NCBI RefSeq assembly: GCF_019049255.1
Contig: NZ_JAGMUJ010000010.1
Coordinates: 1 to 63,308, forward strand
Length of the DNA stretch: 63,308 nucleotides
Reading direction: 5' to 3'
Origin: Streptomyces sp. AC558_RSS880
GTDB lineage: Bacteria > Actinomycetota > Actinomycetes > Streptomycetales > Streptomycetaceae
Within the stretch, counting starts at the first letter, position 1. Each line of letters begins with the position of its first letter. The notes under the pieces were generated by a model. That model ran no database searches and was not told the DNA's origin. It saw nothing but the letters and a program-made list of their open reading frames with translations. Shown here piece by piece: positions 15,412-25,142 of this stretch. The translations under genes were made by a program, and so were the position numbers.

Positions 15412-16617
15412 TCAGCCCGCTCTGAGGGCCATCGTCATCGCCTCCACCGCGAGCAGCGGGGCCACATTGCGGTCCAGGGCCCTGCCGCACGCCGCGATCG
15501 CCTCGATGCGGCGGAGCGTGGACTCCGGGGAGCTGCCGCGAGCCATACGCTCCAGTACGTCCTCGGCGTCGCCGTTGGCGATGGCGACGCGGGAGCCGAG
15601 CTGAAGGGCGAGGACGTCGCGGTAGAAGCTGGTCAGGTCGCTCAGCGCGATGTCGAGAGTGTTGCGTTGTGTGCGCGTTTTGCGACGCTTCTGATCGGCT
15701 TCCAGATCCTTGAAGACGCCTGCCGTGCCACGTGGCAACCGGCCGCCCTGGGCCGCGCCCAGGGCCTCCCTCAGCTCCTCGGTCTCCTTGGCGTCCATCT
15801 CCTCGGCGAGCTGCTTGGCGTCCTCGGCCGCCACGTCGACCAGCTCCTGGGCCGCCTTGAGCGCGCTGCCGATGTCCTCGACCCGCAGCGGCAGCTTGAG
15901 CACGGCGGCCCGGCGTGCGCGGGCGGCGGGGTCGGTGGCCAGGCGACGGGCACGGTCGACGTCGCCCTGGGTGGCGCGGGCGACGGCGGCGGCGACGTCC
16001 GGTTCGATGCCCTCGCGCCGGACGAGCATGTCGGCGACGGCGGCCACCGACGGCGTGCTCAGGTTGAGGTGGCGGCAGCGGGAGCGGATCGTCGGCAGGA
16101 CGTCCTCGATCGAGGGGGCGCACAGCAGCCAGACAGTGCGGGGGGCGGGCTCCTCGACGGCCTTGAGGACGGCGTTGCCGGACTTCTCGTTCAGCCGCTC
16201 GGCCTCCTCGACGAGGATGATCTGCCAGCGACCGTTCGCGGGTGAGGTGAACGACTTGCGGACGGTCTCCTTCATGTGTTTGTAGAGGATCTCCGCGCCC
16301 ATGGCGACCACCGTGTTGACGTCCGCGTGGGTGCCGATCAGCGCGGTGTGACAGCCGTCGCAGAAGCCGCAGCCGGGGGCTCCGCCCAGGGCACGGTCGG
16401 GGCTCACGCACTGCAGCGCTGCGGCGAAGGCCCGCGCCGTCTGTGTCACTCCCGCGCCGGGCGGGCCGGTGAACAGCCAGGCGTGCGTCATGCTCGACGT
16501 CTCGGGAAGCGGGCCGTCGGCCGCAGCGGCGGTCACGAAGGCGTCGGCGTCCCGGGCGGCTCCGGCGAGCCGCTCGCTCACCCGCTCCTGCCCGACGAGG
16601 TCGTCCCACACGGTCAT
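15412..16617 (-). CDS. holB: DNA polymerase III subunit delta' (clamp loader)
   Basis: 401 aa. VWDDLVGQERVSERLAGAAR opens the AAA+ module. The Walker A position reads GPPGAGVTQTAR, with Val where the Lys belongs, consistent with a delta' subunit that does not hydrolyse ATP. A zinc-type cysteine cluster follows (CGFCDGCH, with an earlier Cys). Then come VEEAERLNEKSGNAVLKAVE and the sensor-1-like IRSRCRHL. The C-terminal 180 residues form the clamp-loader collar, with an actinobacterial linker EDAKQLAEEMDAKETEEL. It stabilises the clamp-loader pentamer with DnaX and HolA. Upstream in the same direction is the thymidylate kinase fusion; holB-tmk pairing is widespread in bacteria. Confidence 0.93.
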   Translation of the reverse strand: MTVWDDLVGQERVSERLAGAARDADAFVTAAAADGPLPETSSMTHAWLFTGPPGAGVTQTARAFAAALQCVSPDRALGGAPGCGFCDGCHTALIGTHADVNTVVAMGAEILYKHMKETVRKSFTSPANGRWQIILVEEAERLNEKSGNAVLKAVEEPAPRTVWLLCAPSIEDVLPTIRSRCRHLNLSTPSVAAVADMLVRREGIEPDVAAAVARATQGDVDRARRLATDPAARARRAAVLKLPLRVEDIGSALKAAQELVDVAAEDAKQLAEEMDAKETEELREALGAAQGGRLPRGTAGVFKDLEADQKRRKTRTQRNTLDIALSDLTSFYRDVLALQLGSRVAIANGDAEDVLERMARGSSPESTLRRIEAIAACGRALDRNVAPLLAVEAMTMALRAG

Positions 16618-16704
16618 GGGTCAGCCGGTCCTTCCGTCACGTCTGCTTACCGGATCCATTGTGCGGGTGGGCACCGACAACGCCCGCACCCGCGGACCGG
16701 ACAG

Positions 16705-19700
16705 TCAGCGCCGACGCCCCCGGCGGCCTCGGCCCTCGTCCTCGTCATCCTGCTCGTCGTCGCCGTCGTGCGGGCCCAGCAGCTCGTCGGCCAGCGTCGG
16801 CAGGTCGTCCAGCGGGGTCTCCTCGGCCCAGTCCGAACGCTGCCGGCGGTGGGGCGCGCCCTCGGCGTCGATCCGGGGCAGTTCGCGCGTGCGGTCGTGG
16901 GGACCGTCGGTGGCCTCGGGGCCGCTCGCCGGGCGCTCGTCCCGGAAGTAGCCCGGCGGCAGCCGGTCCGCGGATCCCCTCCCGTCCTCCCGTACCGGAG
17001 GCAGCACCGCCGTCTCGTCCGCCGCGCCCGGCGGAACCGACGGCTTCGGCAGTTCGGCCGTCGCCTCGGCGTCGGACATTCCGGACCGGCCGGACCGCTG
17101 CCCGGCGTCCTCGTCCGGCACCCGGGGCAGCACGGCGGTCTCGTCGACCGGCCCGCCCGACGCGTTCGTCGGCGTCACCACCGGCGTCGGCACGGTCGCC
17201 GCTTCGTCAGCCGCTCGCCGAGGGGCGGCATCGGGGGCGCCCGTCGTCCTCGGTCCCGCCTCCGCCGCGGCCACCGCCTGTTCGGCCAGCCGCCGGGCCT
17301 GCTCCGCGCGCAGCAGCGCCTCCTCGGCCTTGCGCTGCTTCTCCAGGCGCAGTGCCTCGGCCTCGGCGCGCAGCCGCGCCTCCTCCTCGGCCTGCTTCCG
17401 GCGGCGCTCCTCCTCGGCCTTGCGGCGGGCCTCCTCCTCGGCGCGCGCCTTCTCCTCGGCGAGCAGCCGCTGCCGCTCCTCCTCCGCGCGCCGGCGCGCT
17501 TCCTCGGCCCGCTGCCGGGCCTCTTCCGCCTGTCGTTCCGCCTCGCGCTGCTGAGCTTCCTCCAGCTCGCGCCGCTTGCGCTCCTCCTCCTCGGCGCGCA
17601 GCCGGGCGAGCTGCTCCTGGCGCTCGCGCTCCAGGCGCTCCTCCTCGGCCTTGCGGGCCGCCTCTTCCTCCGCCTTGCGGCGGGCCTCCTCCTCCGCCTT
17701 GCGGCGTGCCTCCTCGCGGGCCCGGATCTCGGCCTCGGACAGCGGCAGCACCCGGTCGAGCCGGTGCCGGATCACCGTGGTGACCGCCTCCGGTTCCTGG
17801 CCGGCGTCGACCACCAGGTAGCGGCCGGGGTCGGCCGCGGCCAGCGTGAGGAAACCGGCCCGCACGCGCGCGTGGAACTCGGCGGGCTCCGACTCCAGCC
17901 GGTCCGGCGCCTCGGTGAAGCGCTCCCGCGCGGTCTCCGGGGACACGTCCAGCAGCACCGTCAGGTTCGGGACCAGCCCGCCGGTCGCCCAGCGGTTGAT
18001 GCGGGCGATCTCGGTCGGCGACAGATCGCGCCCGGCGCCCTGGTAGGCGACGGAGGAGTCGATGTACCGGTCGGTGATGACGACGGCGCCGCGCTCCAGG
18101 GCGGGCCGTACGACGGTGTCGATGTGCTCCGCGCGGTCCGCGGCGTACAGCAGTGCCTCCGCGCGGTGCGAGAGGCCGGCGCTGGAGACGTCCAGCAGGA
18201 TGGACCGCAGCCGCTTGCCGACCGGGGTCGCCCCGGGCTCGCGGGTGAGCACGACCTCGTGGCCCTTGGCCCTGATCCAATCGGCGAGGGCCTCGGCCTG
18301 GGTGGACTTCCCCGCGCCGTCGCCGCCCTCCAGGGCGATGAAGAAGCCGGAGGCGGCGGGCGTCTGGTCCGGGTCGTCGCCGCCGAGCAGCGCGTCGCGC
18401 AGGTCCTGCCGCAGCGGCACGCCGGAGCGGTCGTCGACCTTGGCCAGCACCAGCGCGGCCACCGGCAGCAGCAGCGCGCCGACCAGCATCAGTGTGAAGG
18501 CGGCACCGCCGTGCGCGAAGACGAACCGGCCGTTCTCCAGCCGGTGCGGTCCGATGGCCGCGGCGACCATCGGGGCGATCACCGCGGCGAGCGCCACGAA
18601 GACCCGGACCACGGCGTGCAGGTGCTCGGTCGTACGGGCCCGGCGCTGGTCCTCGGTCTCCTGGTCGAGCAGCGTGTGCCCGGTGTTGGCCGCCATGCCC
18701 GCGCCGACACCGGCCAGCGCCATGATCAACAGCACGCTGGTGACGTCCGGCACGAGTCCTGCCGCCAGCAGCGCGACGCCCGTGAAGGCGAGGGCGAGCG
18801 CGAGCAGCCGGCGCCGGGACAGGGCCGGCAGCAGGGCGGGCGCCGTACGGATGCCGATGACGACACCGCCGGTCAGCGCGCCCACCAGCAGGCCGTACAG
18901 CACGGGACCGCCGCCCAGGTCCTTGGCGTGCAGCACCGACACGGCGGCGGCGGCCGCCACCGCGGCGGTGACGGACGCGGACGCGAACACCAGGAGCGGC
19001 ATCGCGCCGGTGCGGCCCCGGTCGGAACCTGCGGCGCTCTTCGGGCGGCGCAGTCCCTCCAGCGGCGACCGGGCACGCGGGGTGCGCGTGCCGGGCAGTT
19101 CCAGGAAGGTCAGGACGGACAGCGACGCGGCGAACAGCCCGGCCGCGACGTACGAGGCGAGGGCCGCCCGGTGTTCGCCGAACCAGTCGATCCCGGTGCC
19201 GAGCAGGTTGTTGATGAGGGCCGCGACGACGAGCGTGACGGCCGCGAGCGGTATCGCCACGAAGCCCGTGCGCAGCGACAGCCGGCGCAGCGCGTCCATG
19301 TGGTCGGGCAGCGGGCGCACGGTCGCGCCCTCCGGGGGCGGGGCGGGCAGCAGGGCGGGCGCCGCGCTCTCCCGGCACACCGTCCAGAACCGCTCGGCGA
19401 CACCGGTCACGAAGGCCGTGACGAGGAGGACGGCCAGCGCGTCCTCGGGCGTCCAGTCGATCCACAGCGGCGCCACGATGAGCAGCGCGGCCCGCAGACC
19501 GTCCGCGCCGACCATGGTCCAGCGGCGGTCCAGCGGTCCGTCCTGCGAGGTGAGCGAGGCGAGCGGGCCGAGGAGTACGGCGCCGAACAGCAGCGTCGCC
19601 AGGATGCGTACCCCGAAAACGGTCGCCACTGCGAACGCCACGCCCCGGTAGCCCCCGCCGAAGGCTCCCTCGGCGACCGCCGCCTGCAGGGTCAGGAGGA

Positions 19701-19872
19701 CCAGTACCAGGAGGGCGAGGACATCGCCGACCCCGCCCACGAGCTGCGCACTCCACAGTCGTTTCAGCTGCGGTCGGCGCAGCAGGGCGCGGACGGCACG
19801 CTCGCGGGAGTCCGCGACCAGGGCGTCGTCGGGGGCCGGCGGAGGGGCCGTTGGCTGCTCGGCTCGCGTCAT
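16705..19872 (-). CDS. tmk: MFS transporter - thymidylate kinase - coiled-coil fusion
   Basis: 1055 aa, over four times the length of a normal thymidylate kinase. Residues about 40-480 are an MFS-like domain with about 12 membrane helices (SAQLVGGVGDVLALLVLVLL, then VVIGIRTAPALLPAL, LIMALAGVGAGMAANTGHTL). Residues about 505-715 are thymidylate kinase: P-loop FIALEGGDGAGKSTQAEALA, DR(Y/H) motif ITDRYIDSSVAYQGAGRDL, LTREPG. It would phosphorylate dTMP to dTDP. Residues about 720-885 are a highly charged E/A/R/K coiled coil, and the last 165 are disordered. The kinase should face the cytosol after the last helix. The fusion is known in Streptomyces from memory; what is transported is unknown. 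Confidence 0.92.
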   Translation of the reverse strand: MTRAEQPTAPPPAPDDALVADSRERAVRALLRRPQLKRLWSAQLVGGVGDVLALLVLVLLTLQAAVAEGAFGGGYRGVAFAVATVFGVRILATLLFGAVLLGPLASLTSQDGPLDRRWTMVGADGLRAALLIVAPLWIDWTPEDALAVLLVTAFVTGVAERFWTVCRESAAPALLPAPPPEGATVRPLPDHMDALRRLSLRTGFVAIPLAAVTLVVAALINNLLGTGIDWFGEHRAALASYVAAGLFAASLSVLTFLELPGTRTPRARSPLEGLRRPKSAAGSDRGRTGAMPLLVFASASVTAAVAAAAAVSVLHAKDLGGGPVLYGLLVGALTGGVVIGIRTAPALLPALSRRRLLALALAFTGVALLAAGLVPDVTSVLLIMALAGVGAGMAANTGHTLLDQETEDQRRARTTEHLHAVVRVFVALAAVIAPMVAAAIGPHRLENGRFVFAHGGAAFTLMLVGALLLPVAALVLAKVDDRSGVPLRQDLRDALLGGDDPDQTPAASGFFIALEGGDGAGKSTQAEALADWIRAKGHEVVLTREPGATPVGKRLRSILLDVSSAGLSHRAEALLYAADRAEHIDTVVRPALERGAVVITDRYIDSSVAYQGAGRDLSPTEIARINRWATGGLVPNLTVLLDVSPETARERFTEAPDRLESEPAEFHARVRAGFLTLAAADPGRYLVVDAGQEPEAVTTVIRHRLDRVLPLSEAEIRAREEARRKAEEEARRKAEEEAARKAEEERLERERQEQLARLRAEEEERKRRELEEAQQREAERQAEEARQRAEEARRRAEEERQRLLAEEKARAEEEARRKAEEERRRKQAEEEARLRAEAEALRLEKQRKAEEALLRAEQARRLAEQAVAAAEAGPRTTGAPDAAPRRAADEAATVPTPVVTPTNASGGPVDETAVLPRVPDEDAGQRSGRSGMSDAEATAELPKPSVPPGAADETAVLPPVREDGRGSADRLPPGYFRDERPASGPEATDGPHDRTRELPRIDAEGAPHRRQRSDWAEETPLDDLPTLADELLGPHDGDDEQDDEDEGRGRRGRRR

Positions 19873-19927
19873 GCGTTCAGACTATCGGCCCGAACCGACA
19901 GTCCGGCGCGACGCGCCTGACATGCTC

Positions 19928-19958
19928 ACGCCCCGACATCGAAGTGTTGTCGGGGCGT
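19928..19958 (-). terminator. Terminator hairpin downstream of topA
   Basis: Perfect 11-bp stem ACGCCCCGACA (19928-19938) / TGTCGGGGCGT (19948-19958), 9-nt loop, about 70 bp past the topA stop and 55 bp before the tmk fusion start. There is no T-run, as is usual in Streptomyces. It separates the topA and tmk transcripts or makes read-through partial. Confidence 0.75.
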
Positions 19959-20028
19959 TCGCATTCCGAACCCCGGGCGAAGACCGAACAGAAGGATCGA
20001 CAGGAGGTCCGGACGTGGTCCGGAGGGC

Positions 20029-22842
20029 TCAGTCCTCCGCCGCGTTCGAGGCGGTCGCCTTCTTGGCCGCGGTCTTCTTCGCCGTCGTGGTCTTCTTCGC
20101 CGCGGTCTTCTTGGCGGCCGTGGCCTTCGCCGGCGCCTTCTTCGCCGGCGCCTTCTTGGCCGCGGTCTTCTTCGCCGTCTTCTTGGCGGGGCCCTTCGCC
20201 CGCTTCTCGGCGAGCAGCTCGAACCCGCGCTCCGGCGTGATCCCCTCGACGCTGTCGCCGGAGCGCAGCGTCGCGTTGGTCTCCCCGTCGGTGACGTACG
20301 GCCCGAAGCGGCCGTCCTTCACCACGACCGGCTTCTCGCTGACCGGGTCGGTGCCCAGCTCCTTCAGCGGCGGCTTGGCCGCGGCCCGACCGCGCTGCTT
20401 GGGCTGGGCGTAGATCGCCAGCGCCTCCTCCAGCGTGATCGTGAAGAGCTGGTCCTCGGACTGCAGGGACCGCGAGTCGGTGCCCTTCTTCAGATACGGC
20501 CCGTAGCGGCCGTTCTGCGCGGTGATCTCCTGGCCCTCGGCGTCGGCGCCGACCACACGCGGGAGCGACATCAGCTTCAGCGCGTCGTCGAGCGTGACCG
20601 TGTCCAGGGACATCGACTTGAAGAGGGAGGCCGTACGCGGCTTGACCGCGTTCTTGCCGGTCTTCGGGGTGCCCTCGGGGAGGACCTCCGTGACGTACGG
20701 GCCGTAGCGGCCCTTCTTGGCGACGATGTCGTGACCGGTGTCCGGGTCGGTGCCCAGGACTCGGTCGCCGCTCGGCTCGGCGAGCAGCTGCTCGGCCAGG
20801 TCGAGGGTCAGCTCGTCCGGCGCCAGGTCGTCCGGGATGTCGGCGCGCTGGTGCTGCTCGGTGTCCTTCTCGCCGCGCTCGATGTACGGGCCGTAGCGCC
20901 CGACCCGCAGCACGATGTCGTTGCCCACCGGGAACGACGACACCTCGCGCGCGTCGATCGCGCCCAGGTCGGTCACCAGTTCCTTGAGACCGCCGAGGTG
21001 GTCCCCGTCGCCGTTGCCGGCGTCGGCCGCGTCACCGTTGCTCGCGCCCTCGCCGAAGTAGAACCGCTTCAGCCACGGCACCGCCCGCGCCTCGCCCCGC
21101 GCGATGCGGTCGAGGTCGTCCTCCATCCGGGCGGTGAAGTCGTAGTCGACGAGCCGTCCGAAGTGCTTCTCCAGCAGGTTGACCACGGCGAAGGAGAGGA
21201 AGGACGGCACCAGGGCCGTGCCCTTCTTGAACACGTAGCCGCGGTCGAGGATCGTGCCGATGATCGACGCGTACGTCGACGGGCGGCCGATCTCCCGCTC
21301 CTCCAGCTCCTTGACCAGCGACGCCTCGGTGTAGCGGGCCGGGGGCTTGGTGGCGTGCCCGTCGACCGTGATCTCCTCGGCGGTGAGGGCGTCACCCTCG
21401 GAGACCTGCGGCAGCCGGCGCTCGCGGTCGTCGAGCTCGGCGTTCGGGTCGTCGGCGCCTTCCACGTACGCCTTCAGGAAGCCGTGGAAGGTGATCGTCT
21501 TGCCGGACGCGCTGAACTCGACGTCCCGGCCGTCGGCCGCCGTGCCGCCGATCCTCACGGTGACGGAGTTGCCGGTGGCGTCCTTCATCTGCGAGGCGAC
21601 GGTCCGCTTCCAGATCAGCTCGTAGAGCTTGAACTGGTCGCCGGTCAGCCCGGTCTCGGCGGGCGTGCGGAAACGGTCGCCCGAGGGGCGGATCGCCTCG
21701 TGCGCCTCCTGCGCGTTCTTGACCTTGCCCGCGTAGGTGCGCGGCTGCGGGGGCAGGTAGTCGGCGCCGTACAGCTGCGTCACCTGGGCGCGGGCGGCGG
21801 CGACCGCCGTCTCGCTCAGGGTCGTCGAGTCCGTACGCATGTAAGTGATGTAGCCGTTCTCGTACAGCTTCTGCGCGACCTGCATGGTGGCCTTCGCGCC
21901 GAAGCCGAGCTTGCGGCTCGCCTCCTGCTGCAGCGTCGTCGTACGGAACGGGGCGTACGGCGAGCGGCGGTACGGCTTGGACTCGACGGAGCGCACGGCG
22001 AACCGCGTGTTCTCCAGGGCGGCGGCGAGCGCGCGGGCGTTCGCCTCGTCGAGGTGGAGGGTGTTCGCGCTCTTCAGCTGTCCCAGGGAGTCGAAGTCGC
22101 GGCCCTGCGCGACCCGCCGCCCGTCGACGGTCTGCAGGCGGGCGACAAGGGACGACGGGTCGCTCGCGTCCCCGGCCCGGCCGGTCGCGAAGGTGCCCGT
22201 CAGGTCCCAGTACTCAGCGGAACGAAAAGCCATGCGCTCGCGTTCCCGCTCCACCACGAGCCTGGTGGCGACGGACTGCACGCGGCCGGCGGACAGCCGG
22301 GGCATGACCTTCTTCCACAGGACCGGCGAGACCTCGTAGCCGTAGAGGCGGTCGAGGATGCGGCGGGTCTCCTGGGCGTCGACCAGCTTCTGGTTGAGCT
22401 GGCGCGGGTTGGCCACGGCCGCGCGGATCGCGTCCTTGGTGATCTCGTGGAAGACCATCCGCTTGACCGGGATCTTCGGCTTGAGCACTTCCTGCAGATG
22501 CCAGGCGATGGCCTCGCCCTCGCGGTCCTCATCGGTGGCGAGGAAGAGTTCGTCGGACTCCTTCAGGAGGTCCTTGAGCTTCTTGACCTGGGCCCGCTTG
22601 TCCGCGTTGACCACATAGATCGGCTGGAAGTCGTGGTCGACGTCCACACCGAGGCGGCGGACCTCGCCGGTGTACTTCTCCGGCACCTCGGCGGCGCCGT
22701 TGGGAAGATCGCGAATGTGCCCGACGCTCGCCTCGACGATGTAGCCGGGGCCGAGGTAGCCCTTGATCGTCTTCGCCTTGGCAGGCGACTCGACGATGAC
22801 GAGTCGGCGGCCGCCCTTCGCGGTCTCGCTGGTCGGGGACAA
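20029..22842 (-). CDS. topA: DNA topoisomerase I (type IA) with lysine-rich C-terminal tail
   Basis: 937 aa, TTG start giving MSPTSETAKGGRRLVIVESP. Toprim domain with VIVESPAKAKTIKGYLG and ATDEDREGEAIAWHL (DxDxExE acidic triad). Active-site tyrosine in GYITYMRTDSTTLS (about 335). The C-terminal part has repeated topoisomerase domains of the actinobacterial type (GRYGPYI-T/ERG, GRYGPYVTE, GRFGPYVTDG) instead of zinc fingers. The tail from about 872 is nearly all Lys/Ala (TAKKTAAKKAPAKKAPAK and so on), as known for Streptomyces TopA, where it gives high processivity. Removes negative supercoils; essential. Confidence 0.97.
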   Translation of the reverse strand: MSPTSETAKGGRRLVIVESPAKAKTIKGYLGPGYIVEASVGHIRDLPNGAAEVPEKYTGEVRRLGVDVDHDFQPIYVVNADKRAQVKKLKDLLKESDELFLATDEDREGEAIAWHLQEVLKPKIPVKRMVFHEITKDAIRAAVANPRQLNQKLVDAQETRRILDRLYGYEVSPVLWKKVMPRLSAGRVQSVATRLVVERERERMAFRSAEYWDLTGTFATGRAGDASDPSSLVARLQTVDGRRVAQGRDFDSLGQLKSANTLHLDEANARALAAALENTRFAVRSVESKPYRRSPYAPFRTTTLQQEASRKLGFGAKATMQVAQKLYENGYITYMRTDSTTLSETAVAAARAQVTQLYGADYLPPQPRTYAGKVKNAQEAHEAIRPSGDRFRTPAETGLTGDQFKLYELIWKRTVASQMKDATGNSVTVRIGGTAADGRDVEFSASGKTITFHGFLKAYVEGADDPNAELDDRERRLPQVSEGDALTAEEITVDGHATKPPARYTEASLVKELEEREIGRPSTYASIIGTILDRGYVFKKGTALVPSFLSFAVVNLLEKHFGRLVDYDFTARMEDDLDRIARGEARAVPWLKRFYFGEGASNGDAADAGNGDGDHLGGLKELVTDLGAIDAREVSSFPVGNDIVLRVGRYGPYIERGEKDTEQHQRADIPDDLAPDELTLDLAEQLLAEPSGDRVLGTDPDTGHDIVAKKGRYGPYVTEVLPEGTPKTGKNAVKPRTASLFKSMSLDTVTLDDALKLMSLPRVVGADAEGQEITAQNGRYGPYLKKGTDSRSLQSEDQLFTITLEEALAIYAQPKQRGRAAAKPPLKELGTDPVSEKPVVVKDGRFGPYVTDGETNATLRSGDSVEGITPERGFELLAEKRAKGPAKKTAKKTAAKKAPAKKAPAKATAAKKTAAKKTTTAKKTAAKKATASNAAED

Positions 22843-23088
22843 CTTCGCTCTTCTCTCCGGTCGACGCTTGGGGCTCCCCAGGCGGTCTCCCCCGGGGTCG
22901 GGTCATGGTGACGCTGCGGAGTGTGACGGTACATCCCGCCCTCGTGTCAAACGGGAAAAGCCCGCAACGGCCACTCGAACGGTAACCCGACTACCACCGT
23001 TCCTGCCGCCCGGAGTGTCCAGACTCCGCCCGTGCTTATGCGGAGCGCGCTCTACCGGTTACCGGGAGCTGCTAGGGTTCCGCGCCTC

Positions 23089-23286
23089 TCACAAGCGGGT
23101 CAGGCACCATGCGCCGAGGGCCAGGGAGATCATCGCGACCAGTCCCGCGACGGTGACCGATGCGACGGGACTCACACCCTGGGCGACGGGGCGGTGCTGC
23201 CGCGCGCGGGTCACGGTCCAGGCCAGCAATCCGCCTCCGAACAGGCAGAACACCATCCCCGCGAAGATCGCCGGTCCGCTCTCCAT
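23089..23286 (-). CDS. Small two-helix membrane protein
   Basis: 65 aa with two clear membrane helices (AIFAGMVFCLFGGGLLAWTV and ASVTVAGLVAMISLALGAWC) and a short basic loop TRARQHRPVAQ between them. Codon use is typical of the genome, with the strand's GC3 pattern. It lies alone between topA and the methyltransferase gene. No family recognised. Confidence 0.65.
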   Translation of the reverse strand: MESGPAIFAGMVFCLFGGGLLAWTVTRARQHRPVAQGVSPVASVTVAGLVAMISLALGAWCLTRL

Positions 23287-23563
23287 GGTCGCCCGATGCC
23301 CTCTTTCCCGTCCGCCGCCACCGGCCTCGCAAGGAGGCTGCCACGCCCGGGCGGCGGGCAGGCGAATCGGAGGTGAACGCGAGGGCCACGGGCCCGGTCA
23401 AGTGTCCTGAAACCGGCCCAGGAACCCTTTCACGGAAATTCCGGATCGATGGGAAAGGGCCGGGGCGGCGGCTGTGGTCGGCGTGAAAGAGGTGACACAA
23501 GGCAGTGACGTGACTCATGAGGGCCGGCCTGCCGGGGTGCCCGTGCGACCGCCGCCGCCCGTC

Positions 23564-25111
23564 TCAGCCGACGGGCTCCAGGAATCCCTGCTCCACGAGC
23601 AGCCGGATCTGGGCCGGCGTCCGGTCGCGCAGCAGCACGGGGTCCTCGCCCAGGAGCTGGGCGATGGCGTCCAGGATCCGGCCCGCGCCCATGGTGCCGT
23701 CGCACACGCCCGCGAAGCCCGCGCCGATCGTGTCCACCTTGGTGGCCCGGCGCATCCCCCGGTTCTGCCGCAGCACGACGTGCTCCGGGTCCTCGGCACC
23801 GGGCAGCCCGACCTGCTCCTGCACCACCTCGGCGGCCAGCGCGAAGCGCGCTTCGAGGAGCGCCGCGTCGTCGTGCGTCCGCAGGTAGTCGAGCCGGTCG
23901 AAGTGCGCCCGGACCGTCTCACCGAGCGGCTGCTCGACCGGGTGCGGCCACTCCTCCACCGTGATCGACTCCGCGGCGGAGCCCGACTTGCGCAGGGTGA
24001 TCCAGCCGAAGCCGACCGCCTTCACCTTGCGCGCCTCGAACTCGTCCAGCCACGCGTCGTACCGCGCCCGGTACTCGGCCCGGTCACCCCGGTGGTCGCC
24101 CGCGTCCCGCAGCCACAGCTCGGCGTACTGGGTGACGTCCTGCACCTCGCGCTGCACGATCCAGGCGTCGCACCCGCGGGGCACCCATGACCTGAGTCTG
24201 TCCTGCCAGTCCTCCCCCTCCACGTGCTGCCAGTTGGCGAGGAACTGCGCGAACCCGCCCTCGTTCAGCCGTTCCCCCGCCTCCTGAACGATCGTGCGGC
24301 ACAGATCGTCCCCGCCCATCCCGCCGTCGCGGTAGGTGAGCCGGGCGCCCGGCGAGATCACGAACGGCGGATTGGACACGATCAGGTCGTACGTCTCGCC
24401 GTCCCGGACCGGCGTGAACAGCGAGCCCTCGCGCAGGTCGGCGGCCGGGACCCCGGAGAGGGCCAGGGTGAGCGCGGTGATGTGCAGGGCGCGCGGGTTG
24501 ACGTCGGTGGCCGTCACGCGCGTGGCGTGCCGGGCGGCGTGCAGTGCCTGGATGCCGGAGCCGGTGCCGAGGTCGAGCGCGGAGGCCACGGGCGTACGGA
24601 CGGTGATGCCGGCCAGGGTCGTGGACGCCCCGCCGACGCCGAGCACGACGCCCTCGTCATGGCTGCCGATGCCCCCGGCGCCGCCGACCGCGCATCCGAG
24701 GTCGGACACGATGAACCAGTCCTCGCCGCCCGGCCCGCCGTACGGCCGTACGTCCACGGTCGCGGTGAGATCGTCCGCGCCGGCACGCGTGAGCCATCCG
24801 CTCTCCAGGCAGACGTCCACGGGCAGGACGTCCGCCACGCGCGCGTGCGGCACGGGCTGCTGCAACAGGAACAGCCGTACGAGCACCTCCAGCGGCGTGT
24901 CCCCGCGGGTGACCCTCAGGGCGGGCACGGTCTCGCTGCGGGCCAGCGCCGCGTACGCGGGCGCGCCGAGCAGTTCGAGCAGTCCGTCGGCGGTGAAGGA
25001 GGCTCCGAGCAGCGCGTCCCGCAGCCGGGCGGCGGCTTCGGGACGGTCGGACGAGGGCAGGGGCGGCAGGCTGGCGTCACTCACGCCCTCCATTGTGGCC
25101 GCCGCCCTCAC
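23564..25111 (-). CDS. Class I SAM-dependent methyltransferase (HemK/RlmG-like)
   Basis: Up to 515 aa; alternative starts at 25093 (ATG) and 25084 (GTG, VSDAS). The N-terminal 150 residues are a helical recognition domain (LFLLQQPVPHARV). SAM site: ASALDLGTGSGIQALHAARH (about 190-210), acidic loop ATDVNPRALHI, catalytic SNPPFVIS (NPPF, typical of N-methylation of amide or base amino groups). An extended C-terminal domain (about 310-515) is particular to actinobacterial members. The substrate is likely a protein glutamine or rRNA base. Transcribed alone; its 3' end is about 280 bp from the small membrane gene. Confidence 0.85.
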   Translation of the reverse strand: MRAAATMEGVSDASLPPLPSSDRPEAAARLRDALLGASFTADGLLELLGAPAYAALARSETVPALRVTRGDTPLEVLVRLFLLQQPVPHARVADVLPVDVCLESGWLTRAGADDLTATVDVRPYGGPGGEDWFIVSDLGCAVGGAGGIGSHDEGVVLGVGGASTTLAGITVRTPVASALDLGTGSGIQALHAARHATRVTATDVNPRALHITALTLALSGVPAADLREGSLFTPVRDGETYDLIVSNPPFVISPGARLTYRDGGMGGDDLCRTIVQEAGERLNEGGFAQFLANWQHVEGEDWQDRLRSWVPRGCDAWIVQREVQDVTQYAELWLRDAGDHRGDRAEYRARYDAWLDEFEARKVKAVGFGWITLRKSGSAAESITVEEWPHPVEQPLGETVRAHFDRLDYLRTHDDAALLEARFALAAEVVQEQVGLPGAEDPEHVVLRQNRGMRRATKVDTIGAGFAGVCDGTMGAGRILDAIAQLLGEDPVLLRDRTPAQIRLLVEQGFLEPVG

Positions 25112-25142
25112 CCGGCGCGTCCCCGCGGCCGCTGTCGCGGCG

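Noticed and set aside
16276..19920. 1214-aa plus-strand ORF
   Set aside because: Exactly antisense to the MFS-tmk fusion; repetitive R/G/Q/L composition reflects GC-rich third positions, with no domain.
20731..22911. 726-aa plus-strand ORF
   Set aside because: Antisense to topA; no motif and no start signal.
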